Below are positions 1 through 10,495 of a stretch of 64,000 bases of DNA, piece after piece (position 1 is the stretch's first letter; the number at the start of each line of letters is the position of its first letter). Made by a program: the position numbers and the translations under genes. Source of the DNA: Lytechinus pictus (Eukaryota; Echinodermata; Echinoidea; Temnopleuroida; Toxopneustidae); NCBI RefSeq assembly GCF_037042905.1, contig NC_087247.1, positions 56,815,920-56,879,919 on the forward strand. The letters are read 5' to 3'. The notes beneath the pieces were generated by a model. It saw only the letters and a program-made list of their open reading frames with translations. It was not told the DNA's origin and made no database searches.

Positions 1-487
1 CAACTGTCATTTTTGTTGTCGTACTTGTTCACAGTTGGAATGAGAAAACCGAATAACCGGGCTACAAAATTGTAGTTCATCTTAAAAGTTTTTGGCCCTA
101 AGTAATCCTAAGCAAGATCGTAAGCAATGCATGACCAATTCTGGGAATCCCAAGATACTTTACCATCAAATCCTCGAGTGGCATTTACCCTTGTCAATCC
201 TCGTTACGGAAGTTAAATCGAGTTAAAAATTGTAGTATTTATTTGTTAGCTAAGGAAAATCCATATATAGGTATTCGTATAACCTTTTTTTTTAAATAAA
301 GATAAATGTGGAACGCATAGCTTAATTTGCCACCCCGCTCCCCCCCCCCCCCCCAAAAAAAAAAAATGTGAAAAACATAACAGGAAACGGAAACTGTAAT
401 TTTATTGTCGTTCTTGTTCACAGTTGGAATGAGAAAACCGAATAACCGGGCCACAGAATTGCAGTTCATCTTTAAAGTTTCTGGCAA
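1..487 (+). repeat. Pair of ~95-bp direct repeats (1-96 and 391-487)
   Basis: Both copies contain TTCACAGTTGGAATGAGAAA followed by ACCGAATAACCGGGC and then a GTTCATCTT-AAAGTTT block ending in GGC. They differ at only a few positions. The first copy is cut by the window edge. The ~295 bases between them include a C-run followed by an A-run (about 340-366). This could be a tandem duplication or two copies of one short dispersed element. No coding potential was recognised. Confidence 0.7.
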
Positions 488-540
488 AAAACGATAACAA
501 TCGCAGTCTCGTAACCAGGATGAGTTCTCTGGGTTACGAG

Positions 541-913
541 GAATCCCGCCGCTTGCCAATAGCCAAAAAAGATAGAAAAAAGAAGAAAAAAATATATATA
601 TAAAAAAGGACATGGGGGAAAAATAATAAAAAAGTAAGGTGAATGAAACAAGAGGCTAAAAATTCACAAATACAAAAATTATTAACGGAATCTATATGAT
701 CTAATCGCGATTTTGTTTTCATTATTTTGTTTCCTCGAGATACGCAATTATGCATCCTGTTCGTGATTTAAAAAAAATGCTGAATAGCCAAAATGTTTGA
801 TTATCGAAATACGTATTTCATTCATAAATCCAACAAACCGTGAGTGTTTGAAATACCCCTTTCCATATTTTCATGTCAGTAGGCCTATATCGATTATTTC
901 AGCGCTTTTCATG
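541..913. other. Unassigned AT-rich sequence
   Basis: Contains short AT and A-rich runs (about 560-610). No gene, RNA gene or recognisable element boundary was seen. Confidence 0.5.
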
Positions 914-1185
914 CACATTAAGGGTGTCATCCAGGCTGGAAAATATGATCTGAACAGATAATACTCAGACAAACAAAATACTGCAAATATGATCACAATA
1001 ATCACAGAATAACGAAGTTATGCCATTTTAAAGATTTGCATTATTTTGGTTAAACAGTTTGGTCTATGCACATCTTCATGAATATTAAGAGTTGATTGAT
1101 GGTGTACATACATGTAAACCCCACTTGTTCTTTTGCATTCTATTTCATGAAATTATTTTTTATTCAATTTATGTCCTCTTTATTT
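914..1185 (+). repeat. Partial copy of the TTAAAGGG...CCAGGCTGG element (family B)
   Basis: Begins at ATTAAGGGTGTCATCCAGGC. It then follows the same order of blocks as the full copy at 35996-36606: aaaat-act/gctg, ataacgaagttat, attttaaag, ttgcattatt, aacagttt, catgaatatt and ccacttgttctttt. It is truncated near 1185, where sequence of the GCTCGCGC family starts. It is diverged, so an old insertion. Confidence 0.65.
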
Positions 1186-1740
1186 GAAAGCGTGCTTAAA
1201 ATGTCACAATGACACATATTTTCAGCTTGCGCTTCGCATTCGCTGCGCATCATTTCCTTAGCAAGACACCCATCCTTTTTATGATTACAAAAGTTAGTAG
1301 AATGTCCCGTTTTGGGGACTAAACCTCAAAAAGCGCGCGTTTTACCTTTGCAATAATTGTTTATTGGATATATATATCTTGTTCTCAAATTAAAACGTCC
1401 AAAAATTATTGTTTTCAGATCAAAAAATAAAAAAATTACAGTCGCTTCAATTAAGATACCCATCCTTGTGATTGGTACAAAGAGTGTTTAAAATGTCAAG
1501 CTTTCAGTCAGAATACGAAAAAAAAATCAGCTAGCACTTTGAACTCGCATTAATAGTTTATTCAGATAACATCCTGATCATTTTTGCAAAAATGCTATAG
1601 AATTTCAAGTTTTCAGGTTAAATTATACACAAGTTTTAGCTCGCGCTTTGCGCTCACATTTTTGATCGGTGATACATTAATCCTCATCATGAGTCATTGC
1701 AAACAGTTTTTCTTTCTCTTTCCCTGTCCATGAAAGCTTA
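1186..1740 (+). repeat. Fragment of the GCTCGCGC tandem-monomer family (family G)
   Basis: Degenerate monomers of roughly 110-130 bp, each with a TTTTCAG block followed by a GCTCGCGCTTTGCGCTC-like block. Examples end near 1240, 1330, 1545 and 1660. It matches the internal part of the fuller copy at 23689-25125. No open reading frame is kept. Confidence 0.65.
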
Positions 1741-3230
1741 ATTTTTCTCCTTCCCTTTCTCTACACCATTTCTGCCGACTTCAGCATTAGACAAAGTCAT
1801 GTCACCTATTCTGAAACGAGAATCGTACTATCAATCTCAGCAAAGTACAGCAGAGAAGTGTATTAACTTCCGTAACAGTAATTGTTACGGAAGTTAATGC
1901 ACATTATATATCAAAGGAAGTTATAAATTTTAAGTTCTAAAGGAGATGCCAATATTCAAAATTTGTAGTATGAATTATTTAAAACTCCAAAAGCATTAAA
2001 TATCATATATAATTCTCGGGAAATTGTTTTCGCTGGCAATTTTCCCTCTTTTCAAAGTGATGTTAAAAATAAGGTGTGTAATAATAATTTGACATGGATG
2101 AATAGCTATTATTTTTATGGGTAAGTAGGTGGAGGGTACCTTATATGATTTATATCTGTATGATCCGGAGTGATTCAGTATAGCACAAATTTGTAGCATA
2201 TTCAAGAAAAAATGTTACGGAAGTTAATGCGTTACGGAAGTTAATGTCTTTATGCTTTATGGTCCAACGTGGTCCTTATTTAGCAGCCCTACCTTTAAGA
2301 ATTGTATTTATTATGAAAGGTGTCTCTTATCCTTTATAATACTGAATCCTTAACAGAACTGCCAAAGTGCATATTTTCTTAAGGTGCGTTACGGATGTTA
2401 AAGCTGTTTAGTCATACATTTCATTTTTTAAGAATAGTCCTTTATTTTCGTGTAATACAGGAAACATATATGATAATTCCCTATCAATCATTTATTAATG
2501 AATAACACTCTACCTGCAGACACATTATCACATAATATGATTCAGTTTGAAAGGGAGAAAAAACTTGTGGCAGTATTCGTTACGGAGGTTAAAATGAATT
2601 AGGGACAAAGTTAAAAGTGAAATTAATCACAAAGGGAACATCAAATACTAGGATAAGCGCAGTATGTCAGATGTTTACACCAAGCTGCCCTCACCAGACA
2701 TTAATGTAGGTAAGAAATACAGACTACTCAGGAAAGAGAATGATAGTAAAATCTAAAACTGACCCGAGACAGTGTCGATTCTAACAAAAAACAAAAATAA
2801 AAGGCTTTTGTAATAAAATTAGAGCTTTACTAGTTACTGGTCGCATATGCTTTGTGGAGCTAGTCTATTATTGTCATTTTCTTGATAAAATTTTTGTAGA
2901 AAATGTTCAGGGTTGTGAAGCTAGCGGCCATAAGATAGTCGAGACACGTTTTTTGTGAATTGTAACATTTTTTTGAGAATGACCCAGGAAACAATGATAC
3001 ATTTAAGAAGATTGGCTACATACACAATTTGCATCGGATTTGTACATGAAATTTTGGATCTGGCATCCATGTCATGATTTTGTTCTTATTAGTTGGATGA
3101 GACTTAACAGAAAGAGTTATTAAATGTTGTGGCTCTATGTTTTGTGTAACATAATTTTGGTGAAAAATGTTGAGGGGATTAATAAGGCCACCCCCTCCTC
3201 CCCCTTGGCTTCAGAGGGTTCAATACATAT

Positions 3231-3232
<2 letters not shown>
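1741..3232. other. Long unassigned AT-rich stretch
   Basis: Apart from the 14-bp motif cluster already listed, I see no gene, RNA gene or clear element. It contains only short chance reading frames. Confidence 0.5.

Positions 3233-3262
<30 letters not shown>
3233..3262. repeat. (AT)n microsatellite
   Basis: About 15 uninterrupted AT dinucleotides. Confidence 0.95.
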
Positions 3263-3266
<4 letters not shown>

Positions 3267-3448
3267 CTGGAAGAAAAATATATCATTATTTGCTTTTATA
3301 ATTGTTGTGCTGATGATGAACTTGTTTATGAAATGTTAAAGAATTTTAACTCTCAGTGTCATTGTCATCATCCTTTAGTGAAATTATTTTGTTATCAGTA
3401 CAGTAGAGCCTGATGTAATCAGCTTTATAAATGCATCTACCACTCTCT

Positions 3449-3926
3449 AGGTGGTTTCAAACCGCCTCGATCACAAGAATCCCCGTTAAATTACGAGAAC
3501 AGTTTTAGGCTAATAAATACCCATTAATTATTCCTGCATTCACACCGCCCCAAAACATACCCTTCGGGATAAATTCCTGAAGTTATAGGAGCATGCGCAG
3601 TATGGTCTAATAAGCAGGCAAGGCGCGAGATTCAAAACCACTAGCCCAGCAGCCACCCACGGCGCCCGCGCCCAACGACACGCTGGGCTAAAAGTTCCCG
3701 TAAATTGCTTTCACATTGCCAAAATACCTGCGACCTTGGAAAAATCCCCGCGAAAGTTCTCGTAATTTCGCCAAGTACCTACTATTTAGTGGGTATTTTC
3801 TTTTGGGGAAATTACGCGTAGTTTGCTTTCCTTTTACCAAAATACCTGGTATTTTCTGATCGGGGTTAATTTCCCAATCAGAGAATACCTGGAACTGACG
3901 AACTTCGAGGCAGTCTGAAACCACCT
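3449..3926. mobile_element. ~478-bp palindromic MITE with ~20-bp terminal inverted repeats
   Basis: Left end AGGTGGTTTCAAACCGCCTC. The reverse complement of the right end reads AGGTGGTTTCAGACTGCCTC. Both ends are flanked by TCT (3446-3448 and 3927-3929), a possible 3-bp target-site duplication. The middle holds a second inverted pair, GCCCAGC...GCTGGGC, and repeats of AAATACCTG. There is no transposase, so it is non-autonomous. A 3-bp duplication would fit a PIF/Harbinger-like source, but this is not proven. Confidence 0.75.
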
Positions 3927-5085
3927 TCTGTGTACCTTAAGGCACTTATAACATTCAAAGTGTGAGCAAACATAATGATGTAGCTCACTGATGGGCCATT
4001 TTGTGATTATAATTTTGTTAACAAATAACTAACCTAGAGATTTTGAAAACCATAACACAATTTAACTCCCTTTCACCTATTTAAAACAAACTCACACTTC
4101 ACCACATCTCAACTATATTTGCGAGGTAAAAAATAATCGATATCTCTTCTCTCATAAAGACTGTTAGGTTGTCTGTTTGTGAACCCTTGATTATGATTAC
4201 TACATGATATTGTCAGTACTATCATAGATTCATAAAGTGAATATTAGGGAATACATCCAGAGTGTGATAAAATATAATCATGAATTATGTATACTTTGTA
4301 TTATATAAAATCTAGTACTCCATTAGAGGGTGAATATTTATTACTATGTTGTGAGTCCATATATGACCTAACCATATTTTGTGATTTTTTTTAATCCCTT
4401 GAGAGGTACAAGTACCTTTTGTTTTATAATGTATTCATGTTTATTGTACAAACTTGCAAGATTTGTATATTGGGGTTTAAAGAGATAACCTCTTTATTTT
4501 TAAACAAGAAAAATATTAACACTATATCAAGTATTTCTGTTGTATGTTCTTAGCTGGTAAAGTGTGTAGTGATGGTGGTATATGACATATTCTGGTGATT
4601 TACATAGAAGTATAATACATCTGTAGACCTAACACAAATTCCAAACACTACATGTGTATCACCAGCTTGAAACTCGACCCATCTCAAAGTCTATACTTTT
4701 ATACAGGTCTGTACTGATTATAACTCTAGATTATTGGGTATATTTATTTGTTTTTGTTCTGTTTATTTCATTTACTAAATGTACCTACAATCAGGCTTAT
4801 TTTTTTCCCCCAATGTTCTCACACAAAAATCCTAAATAATAAATGGGAAAATATACCCCAGGAAGGTACCCTAAATGCTACTGTTAAATTTGTTTACATA
4901 GCATTTCCCTTGCATTGGGGTTTGCAATTCCATGTAGAAACATACCCATATTCAGGTGCATTTCTCAACAAGCAAAAACTTCAATTTTCAGCTCAATTTT
5001 TTTTCTGGTCACACATGTGTGTAGTTGAGTGACCACCCCCCCCCCCTCCCTTTCACGGTGTGTGTGCATTACACAATGGGTTGTA
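3927..5085. other. Unassigned AT-rich stretch
   Basis: No gene or recognisable element; a C-run lies at about 5034-5048. Confidence 0.5.
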
Positions 5086-5494
5086 TCCACTTTGGTCTAT
5101 TAACAGATGGTCTAATTATCAGTTTATCTAATATCATCTACTATCAATTTGGTCTCGTTGCCATTTGATCCAACTGTAACACTTGGTCCAACTGTCATAT
5201 GCCATGCCAAGATGATCTTTTCTTTACTTAGTCCACTTTTATTTTTGCAATTTTTCAAATTAAAATTTGCTTTAAAAATCTCAGGCCTGCAGCTCATCTC
5301 ATGATATTACATGTATTACAAATTAGTAGGCCTATAGGACCAAGTGGATGTTAGCCTAAATTATAGTCTGAATGGAAATTAGACAAAATGGTTTATGGCA
5401 ACTAGACCCAATGGTTATACAAACTTGGAGGAAGAAGAGTACTATAATTAGGCAGTGAGATGAGACCAAAATAGAAAGTATAGACAAAGTGGGT
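5086..5494. mobile_element. Degenerate inverted-repeat element with GGTCTA/GGTCCA motifs
   Basis: Left end TCCACTTTGGTCTAT and right end TAGACAAAGTGGG are near-inverted. The interior contains many TGGTC(C/T)A or TAGACCAA motifs that point inward from both ends. It is non-coding, and the exact ends and target-site duplication are unclear. Confidence 0.5.
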
Positions 5495-6426
5495 GTCACG
5501 GTCAACTTGTGTTCATTTCTTGATAAAGAAAATTAAATATTTATTCTATCTTACACAATCTGTGTCGAATTTTTTTCAGACTTTTAAATAGTTGGGAGGA
5601 AATTATTTTTGTAAAGGAGAGAAATGAAGAAAAAATAATTTAACTATGTTCCAATTCTCATTAATTATCTCACTTAGGCCTATAAAAAAGTAAATCACTA
5701 TTTAATGAAGAATAGTATTACAGTATTTTGGAATAAAGTAGAAGAAAAGAATTATAAGGTAATGAGGGAGATTCTTACTATCACTTTAACAAAACTTTTG
5801 TTTACAATGGGGCCCAGCTTGAGCCAGTGTTCCACCAATAAAGGGGTGAGGGTTAAGTGGACTTTGAGGTCGGGCCCTATAGATTAGGGTAAAAAAATAT
5901 CTCACGACATGATAACCCAGAGACGGGAGTTTGTTAAATCCTGATGATCACGCCGACTCTAAAAATACAAAGGAAATATAATACCCGTTCCGATATATAA
6001 AGCAATCTATAGAATATACCATGACACTGAATGTTTTGTTAGTTTTTATAACTGACATTATTAAAGGTCAATGAAGTCCACCCCAGAAACTGTTGATTTG
6101 AATCACTGAGAAAAATCAAACAAAAGCATTACACTGAAAATTTCATCAAAATCAGGTCAATAATTCAAAGTTATGACATTTTTAAGTTTCGCTTTATTTT
6201 TTCCACAAAACGGATATATGCATTTCTCGGTGACAAAATGAGCAAAGTGAGAGTCGATGATGTTCCTCACTATTCTAAACAATGGTACTTCAGGAAGGAC
6301 AAAATTGTTTCTCAGGACAATATGAAGAAAATAAGAATATTTCATGTAATAATATCCAAAGAAATAATGAGTGTGTGACCTTACCAGTTCCCTCATTTGC
6401 ATTCCGACCATGCAGGATATAACCCC

Positions 6427-6688
6427 GAATCAGGGAAAACTCGGACCACGGGACATCTCGGACCGTGGGCCGAGTTGTCCCACCCGTTTCGTGATTTTTT
6501 CCCCACAAACTTGCGTCTATTTTTCCGTCAATTCGAAATTTCTTGTAATGATTTTCTAGAGATATGGTCTGTTGGTAATGTTCTTCACTTTCTATTACTT
6601 TTTTTTTTGTGAAAAAAAAATCTCGAAATGGGTGGGACAACTCGGCCCGCGGTCCGAGATGTCCCGTGGTCCGAGTTGTCCCGACCCC
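6427..6688. mobile_element. 262-bp foldback MITE with ~55-bp inverted ends
   Basis: The ends share an inverted ACTCGGACCACGGGACATCT block and then a GGCCGAGTTGTCCCACCCG-like block. It is flanked by an exact 8-bp repeat ATAACCCC (6419-6426 and 6689-6696), read as a target-site duplication. That size fits hAT or similar superfamilies. It sits inside the left target copy of the next element, so it is the younger of the two. It is non-coding. Confidence 0.8.
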
Positions 6689-6696
6689 ATAACCCC

Positions 6697-7249
6697 GGGG
6701 GGGGGGGGGGCACTTCCATTCACGAGTGGATACCATGCGCGACCATGGGGTCTCGAAAAGCACCCTAAACACGTATTTTCTATATACTGAAAATGCGTGT
6801 TGGCGTGTAAAACCCTACCCTTAACAAGTATTGGAAACAAAACGATACTACATGTTGACAAGTATTCCCTGAAATGAACCCCTAAACAAGTACAGGAATA
6901 TTTTATTGTTATGTCACGGGTCCTTCGGTCGTCGGTTTTACCTTTACACATCATTTGGTTTAGTACCTTCCACACCTCGCGCAAATCGGACTCTAAACAC
7001 GTTGTGTTGGGGCAAAAAGGACATCCTTTTTAACATTTTATGTTTGTTTTATCATCCCCGCAAATTTGACCCTAAACACGTAACTTTCCTAGCGAAATAG
7101 ATACCCTTTTTTCATTAATTTTGTGTTTTTGACACCCTTATCACGTTACGTACGTAACGTGCCCTATCTTGAAAAAGACATCCTTTTTACGTGTTTTTTT
7201 GGTCGCGCATGGTATCCACTCGTCAATGTAAGTGCCCCCCCCCCCCCGG
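6697..7249 (-). mobile_element. G-run MITE, family F (copy 1)
   Basis: Both ends read G-run then CACTT(C/A)CATT and, further in, ACGAGTGGATACCATGCGCG. Flanking copies of GATATAACC (6416-6424 and 7250-7258) form a 9-bp target-site duplication, with the 262-bp MITE lying between the left copy and this element. The inside is made of degenerate repeats of CCCTAAACACGTA. Short open frames here are chance. Other copies lie at 25746 and 29084. Confidence 0.8.
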
Positions 7250-7267
7250 GATATAACCCAACAGTCC

Positions 7268-7786
7268 CCGGGGGGGCACTCAGTATATAATGCATAGTGG
7301 GTATGTGCCGCGGAGGGGACCCCCATTTTTACACTCAAATTTCCGTTCCAAGGCATAGCATTTTTGTCTTTTTGAGAAAAAGAACAAAGAAAGCCGCTCC
7401 AAGGCATAGCATTTCCTTCTTATCGAGAAAAAAGAAGAAAGAAATCCGTTCCAAAGCTTCGCATATTTTTCGTTACGCCGTTCCGGTCGCATTGATTTGC
7501 TACAAGGAGCTGCAATTTGGTGAAAAGCGGCCGTAGAGCGCTTTTCGACCATCGCCTAAGCGAGAGCGCAGCCGGCGGAGGCCGCGCTAGCTGCGTCATG
7601 CACGATTGCCCGTTCCATATAGGGATGCATACGCACTCACAGCTACAGAGATACGGAGATCCGTTCCGAGGACCCCCGTTTTCACAAACATTTGTAGTTC
7701 CGAAGCCCGCTCCAAGGCCCCCGTTTTTTGCCTCGCCCGCGGCACACCCCTACCTCTTTTTTGGTCGAGTGCCCCCCCCCCCCGGG
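7268..7786 (-). mobile_element. G-run MITE, family D (copy 1)
   Basis: Reverse-oriented copy. The left end is CCGGGGGGGCACTCAGTATA, and the right end is GGTCGAGTGCCC followed by C/G runs. It is flanked by CAACAGTC(C/T) at 7259-7267 and 7787-7795, an 8-9 bp target-site duplication. The interior repeats TTGGA(A/G)CGG-type blocks. It is separate from family F but has the same kind of ends. Confidence 0.8.
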
Positions 7787-8449
7787 CAACAGTCTGCTGT
7801 TTGAAATTAAGCGAAACTTGAAAATGTCAAAACTCTCTTATTTTACATCCCAATTTTGATAAAACTTTCGGTATTTGTGCTTGATAGTGTTTTCCCGAAG
7901 TTTTCCCTTTGGAATAAACTTTTTGTTTGGGTGGACTTAATTGTCAGAAATTCATGCTGATATGATATGAGTGTTTTGTCTTGATGATCCATGACCATGC
8001 CATGCCTCGATTCATTTTCATTTAGGCCTTAGGGGAAGTGGGAGGTTCTATTTCCCTGTTTCAACATTATAAAGCTCTGCCAATGCAGATGCCACCTAGT
8101 GACAGTTTTAGAGCGCAGCCTTATTTAAAATATTGGTGTAAATCGGGAAAAATGTAAAATAAATCGGTTATTAGTTTTGTAACACATGACAAATTTTCAT
8201 ATGTTATTCATACTTTAAGTTTTTGATTGAGTAGTGTTGACAGAATTTCAATGATAATCATCCATTTTTTTCTTAATATCTAGGTCACCCCTTTAGAAGA
8301 ATGGGCCACTCCATGATAATGATGATGTCATTTCTCAAATGTAGTTTGCATTGGATTGCGCAACTAAATGAAACGACTTACGGACCAGCGGTATTGACAG
8401 CACTTCTTCGTGAAATTTGAAAATACTATAAATTATGGGTGAATATTTG

Positions 8450-8644
8450 AAGATCAACCATTTTAGCGAGAACGGTTACGAAAAGAGAAGGGAAGGACAG
8501 GAAAGAGGCCAAAGCAAAGCATTTCGCCTTTCTGGGGACTGAATACGTTTGACTCAAACTTAGTTTGAGAAGCAGTCGCTGCTCTGGAATAGCTCGGGAA
8601 GGCGGCGAAAAGAACGGGAAGTCAAGCCGTCGTACCGTACTACG
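8450..8644 (+). other. Candidate 5' UTR exon of the RBR ligase gene
   Basis: A stretch richer in G and C than its surroundings ends with a strong donor, ACG|GTAAGT, at 8644/8645. The first coding exon of the ligase has an upstream acceptor at 10431-10432, so a non-coding exon upstream is required. This is the best donor nearby. The start of the exon and the promoter are not visible; 8450 is only where purine-rich sequence begins. Confidence 0.4.
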
Positions 8645-8870
8645 GTAAGTGTTCTGTAAATGTGTGTGTGGGATACTGGTATAACAACATGATATCCTTA
8701 TCTAAGTCACGTTTCATGATGATTATCTAAATCTAGCATAGTATAGCTTTGACTTGCAACTGTGTGACTTACATTTCATTACACAGATGCTATTTTTTAA
8801 GCCTTAAGCCGGATCATTTCATGGTTATGGTGCCTTGTCCTTAATGATAGTGATACTAATCATTATGAAT

Positions 8871-9514
8871 GGGGTGTCCAAACTTCGCCGACTTTTCAAA
8901 GATATTCTTCAGGCTTAAATTTGTTCACAAAATATCCACAATTTATGCAAAACCAATTTAAGAAATAGTTACCACATTGACGGCAAGATCGTAAACTATA
9001 AAATCATTGACAAAAATGTGAAGTAGGTCAAGGGGTTTCGCCGGTATCGCGATCTCAAAATTCTATTCCGATCGACGAATGCGCGCTGTGCTGGAAAACC
9101 GTTCTGAAAAAGTGTGACCTAACTTCGCGGACCAAAGTTTTTGTGGAGATTTAAACAAAAACTCAAGCTCAAAAGGTGAGATATTTATATCAGATTGACG
9201 ACAAAAATGCTATAAAATCAGTCGGTACCACATTGAAGTCACATTTTTGATGATATCTGCTTGTAAAATGATGATATCGTAATGCTTGTTGAGAATATCA
9301 GATTTTTCCGAAATGGGCGCTAACGGTGACAAATTTGCTGATCTTTTGTCAATATTTTTATGAATACTGAACTCATCCTGAAGAAACTTCCATCAAAGGG
9401 TAATTTTAGGTCGCTTTTCACGTGGATGATGTCAGATTTTAACTAAGGATATTGGTTAGTTTTTTAGATAATGACTGTCTGCGAAGTATGGACACGCGCG
9501 AAGTTTGGACTCAC
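8871..9514. mobile_element. ~640-bp MITE with GTCCAAACTTCGC ends
   Basis: The left end GTGTCCAAACTTCGCC is inverted at the right end, GCGCGAAGTTTGGACTCAC. It lies in the first (UTR) intron of the RBR ligase gene. Internal frames are short. No clear target-site duplication was found. Confidence 0.65.
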
Positions 9515-9539
9515 TGCCATATAGTCTATATATGGTGAG

Positions 9540-10153
9540 AGTACCAATTATCGACCACCTCTTTTGAAACCGACCACCTTGCGCGCGTTAAAATTATTGC
9601 GTATTACAAACGATACGCGCGGGAGAGTAGGCGCAGTGCCCATAGAAACGGTAAGAATCGATTTTACGAGAAAAAAAAAAGCAACAAAAAGTAAAAATTT
9701 AGTAGAATTAATCAAAATTATATTGACCAGACCCAAACCCCGCTGAAAAACCAAGAAATCCGATAGGAAACGGCTTTAGAACAAATATCCGTCGTCAATC
9801 GTCGAATCATGTGCCGGAGCTCGCAGTGGAAGTAGTGAGACGATAATTTAGCATGTTGACATCATAGAACTGATTTTGAAGAGTAAAAATATTTCGCCAC
9901 CGCGACAAGAATCGGCCGTAAACTTAGCGTAACGCAGGTGGTCGGTTTCAAAAGACGGGTGCAAATGAGCAAATGTAAAATCGTCGTATTCGTTGTTGGT
10001 CAATATATGCGGATTGAATCGGAGTCGCCGAGCGAAACATGGGAATCTGATCTGCTCAATTTTCTGCACAAATGAGACGAAAACTGGGTAAAATTGATGA
10101 ATATTTTCGCAGATACGATGCTTAGAAGATTAGGTGGTCAATAAGGGGTAGTT
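9540..10153. mobile_element. ~610-bp element with inverted CGACCACC blocks
   Basis: A perfect 20-bp inverted repeat pairs 9560-9579 (TCTTTTGAAACCGACCACCT) with 9936-9955. Outer ends ATTATCGACCACCT and AGGTGGTCAATAAGG are also inverted. It is in the same intron as the preceding MITE. The GCGC-rich interior has no recognisable protein. Confidence 0.65.
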
Positions 10154-10495
10154 CCAACCATACTTAGTTGATTGTCATTGTGGACAGCTCAGACTCAGTT
10201 GCAATTGATATATTTTACTCTTTTTTGGTTTTTATTAAATTTCCCATTAGAGGGTCTAGCCCATTATTCACAACATAAAACTTGCCCTATTCTTATGCAT
10301 AACAATAATCCATTTTAAAGATTTTAAGGCACATTTATGAAATTTTCCGAATTGCAGCTATACATGCTGCTCATGCAATTATGCCTATTTTTGAAGCTAA
10401 TCAACTCAAGATAACTTTTATTCCTTCCTCAGATCCACATTTGTTGTAGAATCTTGTGTCAGTCCTTTGTCAAGAGTTAGACACTCCATTACACC

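Larger units (their letters stand above)
203..2592. repeat. Cluster of seven copies of a 14-bp motif, GTTACGGAAGTTAA
   Basis: Exact copies lie at 203-216, 1884-1897, 2214-2227 and 2231-2244 on +, and at 1863-1876 on -. One-mismatch copies lie at 2388-2401 and 2579-2592. The 1863-1897 pair forms an inverted repeat with a 7-base spacer, and the 2214-2244 pair is a close direct repeat. Multiple short motifs near an inverted pair resemble subterminal transposase-binding repeats of a decayed DNA transposon, but a protein-binding cluster is also possible. No transposase was found. Confidence 0.75.
6061..7940. mobile_element. TTAA-type MITE (family A, copy 1) split by nested insertions
   Basis: The left part, 6061-6424, starts TTAAAGGTCAATGAAGTCCA. 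The right part, about 7787-7940, ends with GGGTGGACTTAATTG and contains the family's AATTAAGCGAAACTT block. The two parts join correctly if the material between is removed, as comparison with the intact copies at 21651, 38527 and 57272 shows. The family has long terminal inverted repeats and TTAA at its ends, as in Kolobok-type non-autonomous elements. Confidence 0.8.

Noticed and set aside
6290-6772. 160-codon minus-strand frame
   Set aside because: It crosses the boundaries of three separate mobile elements, so it cannot be an evolved gene.
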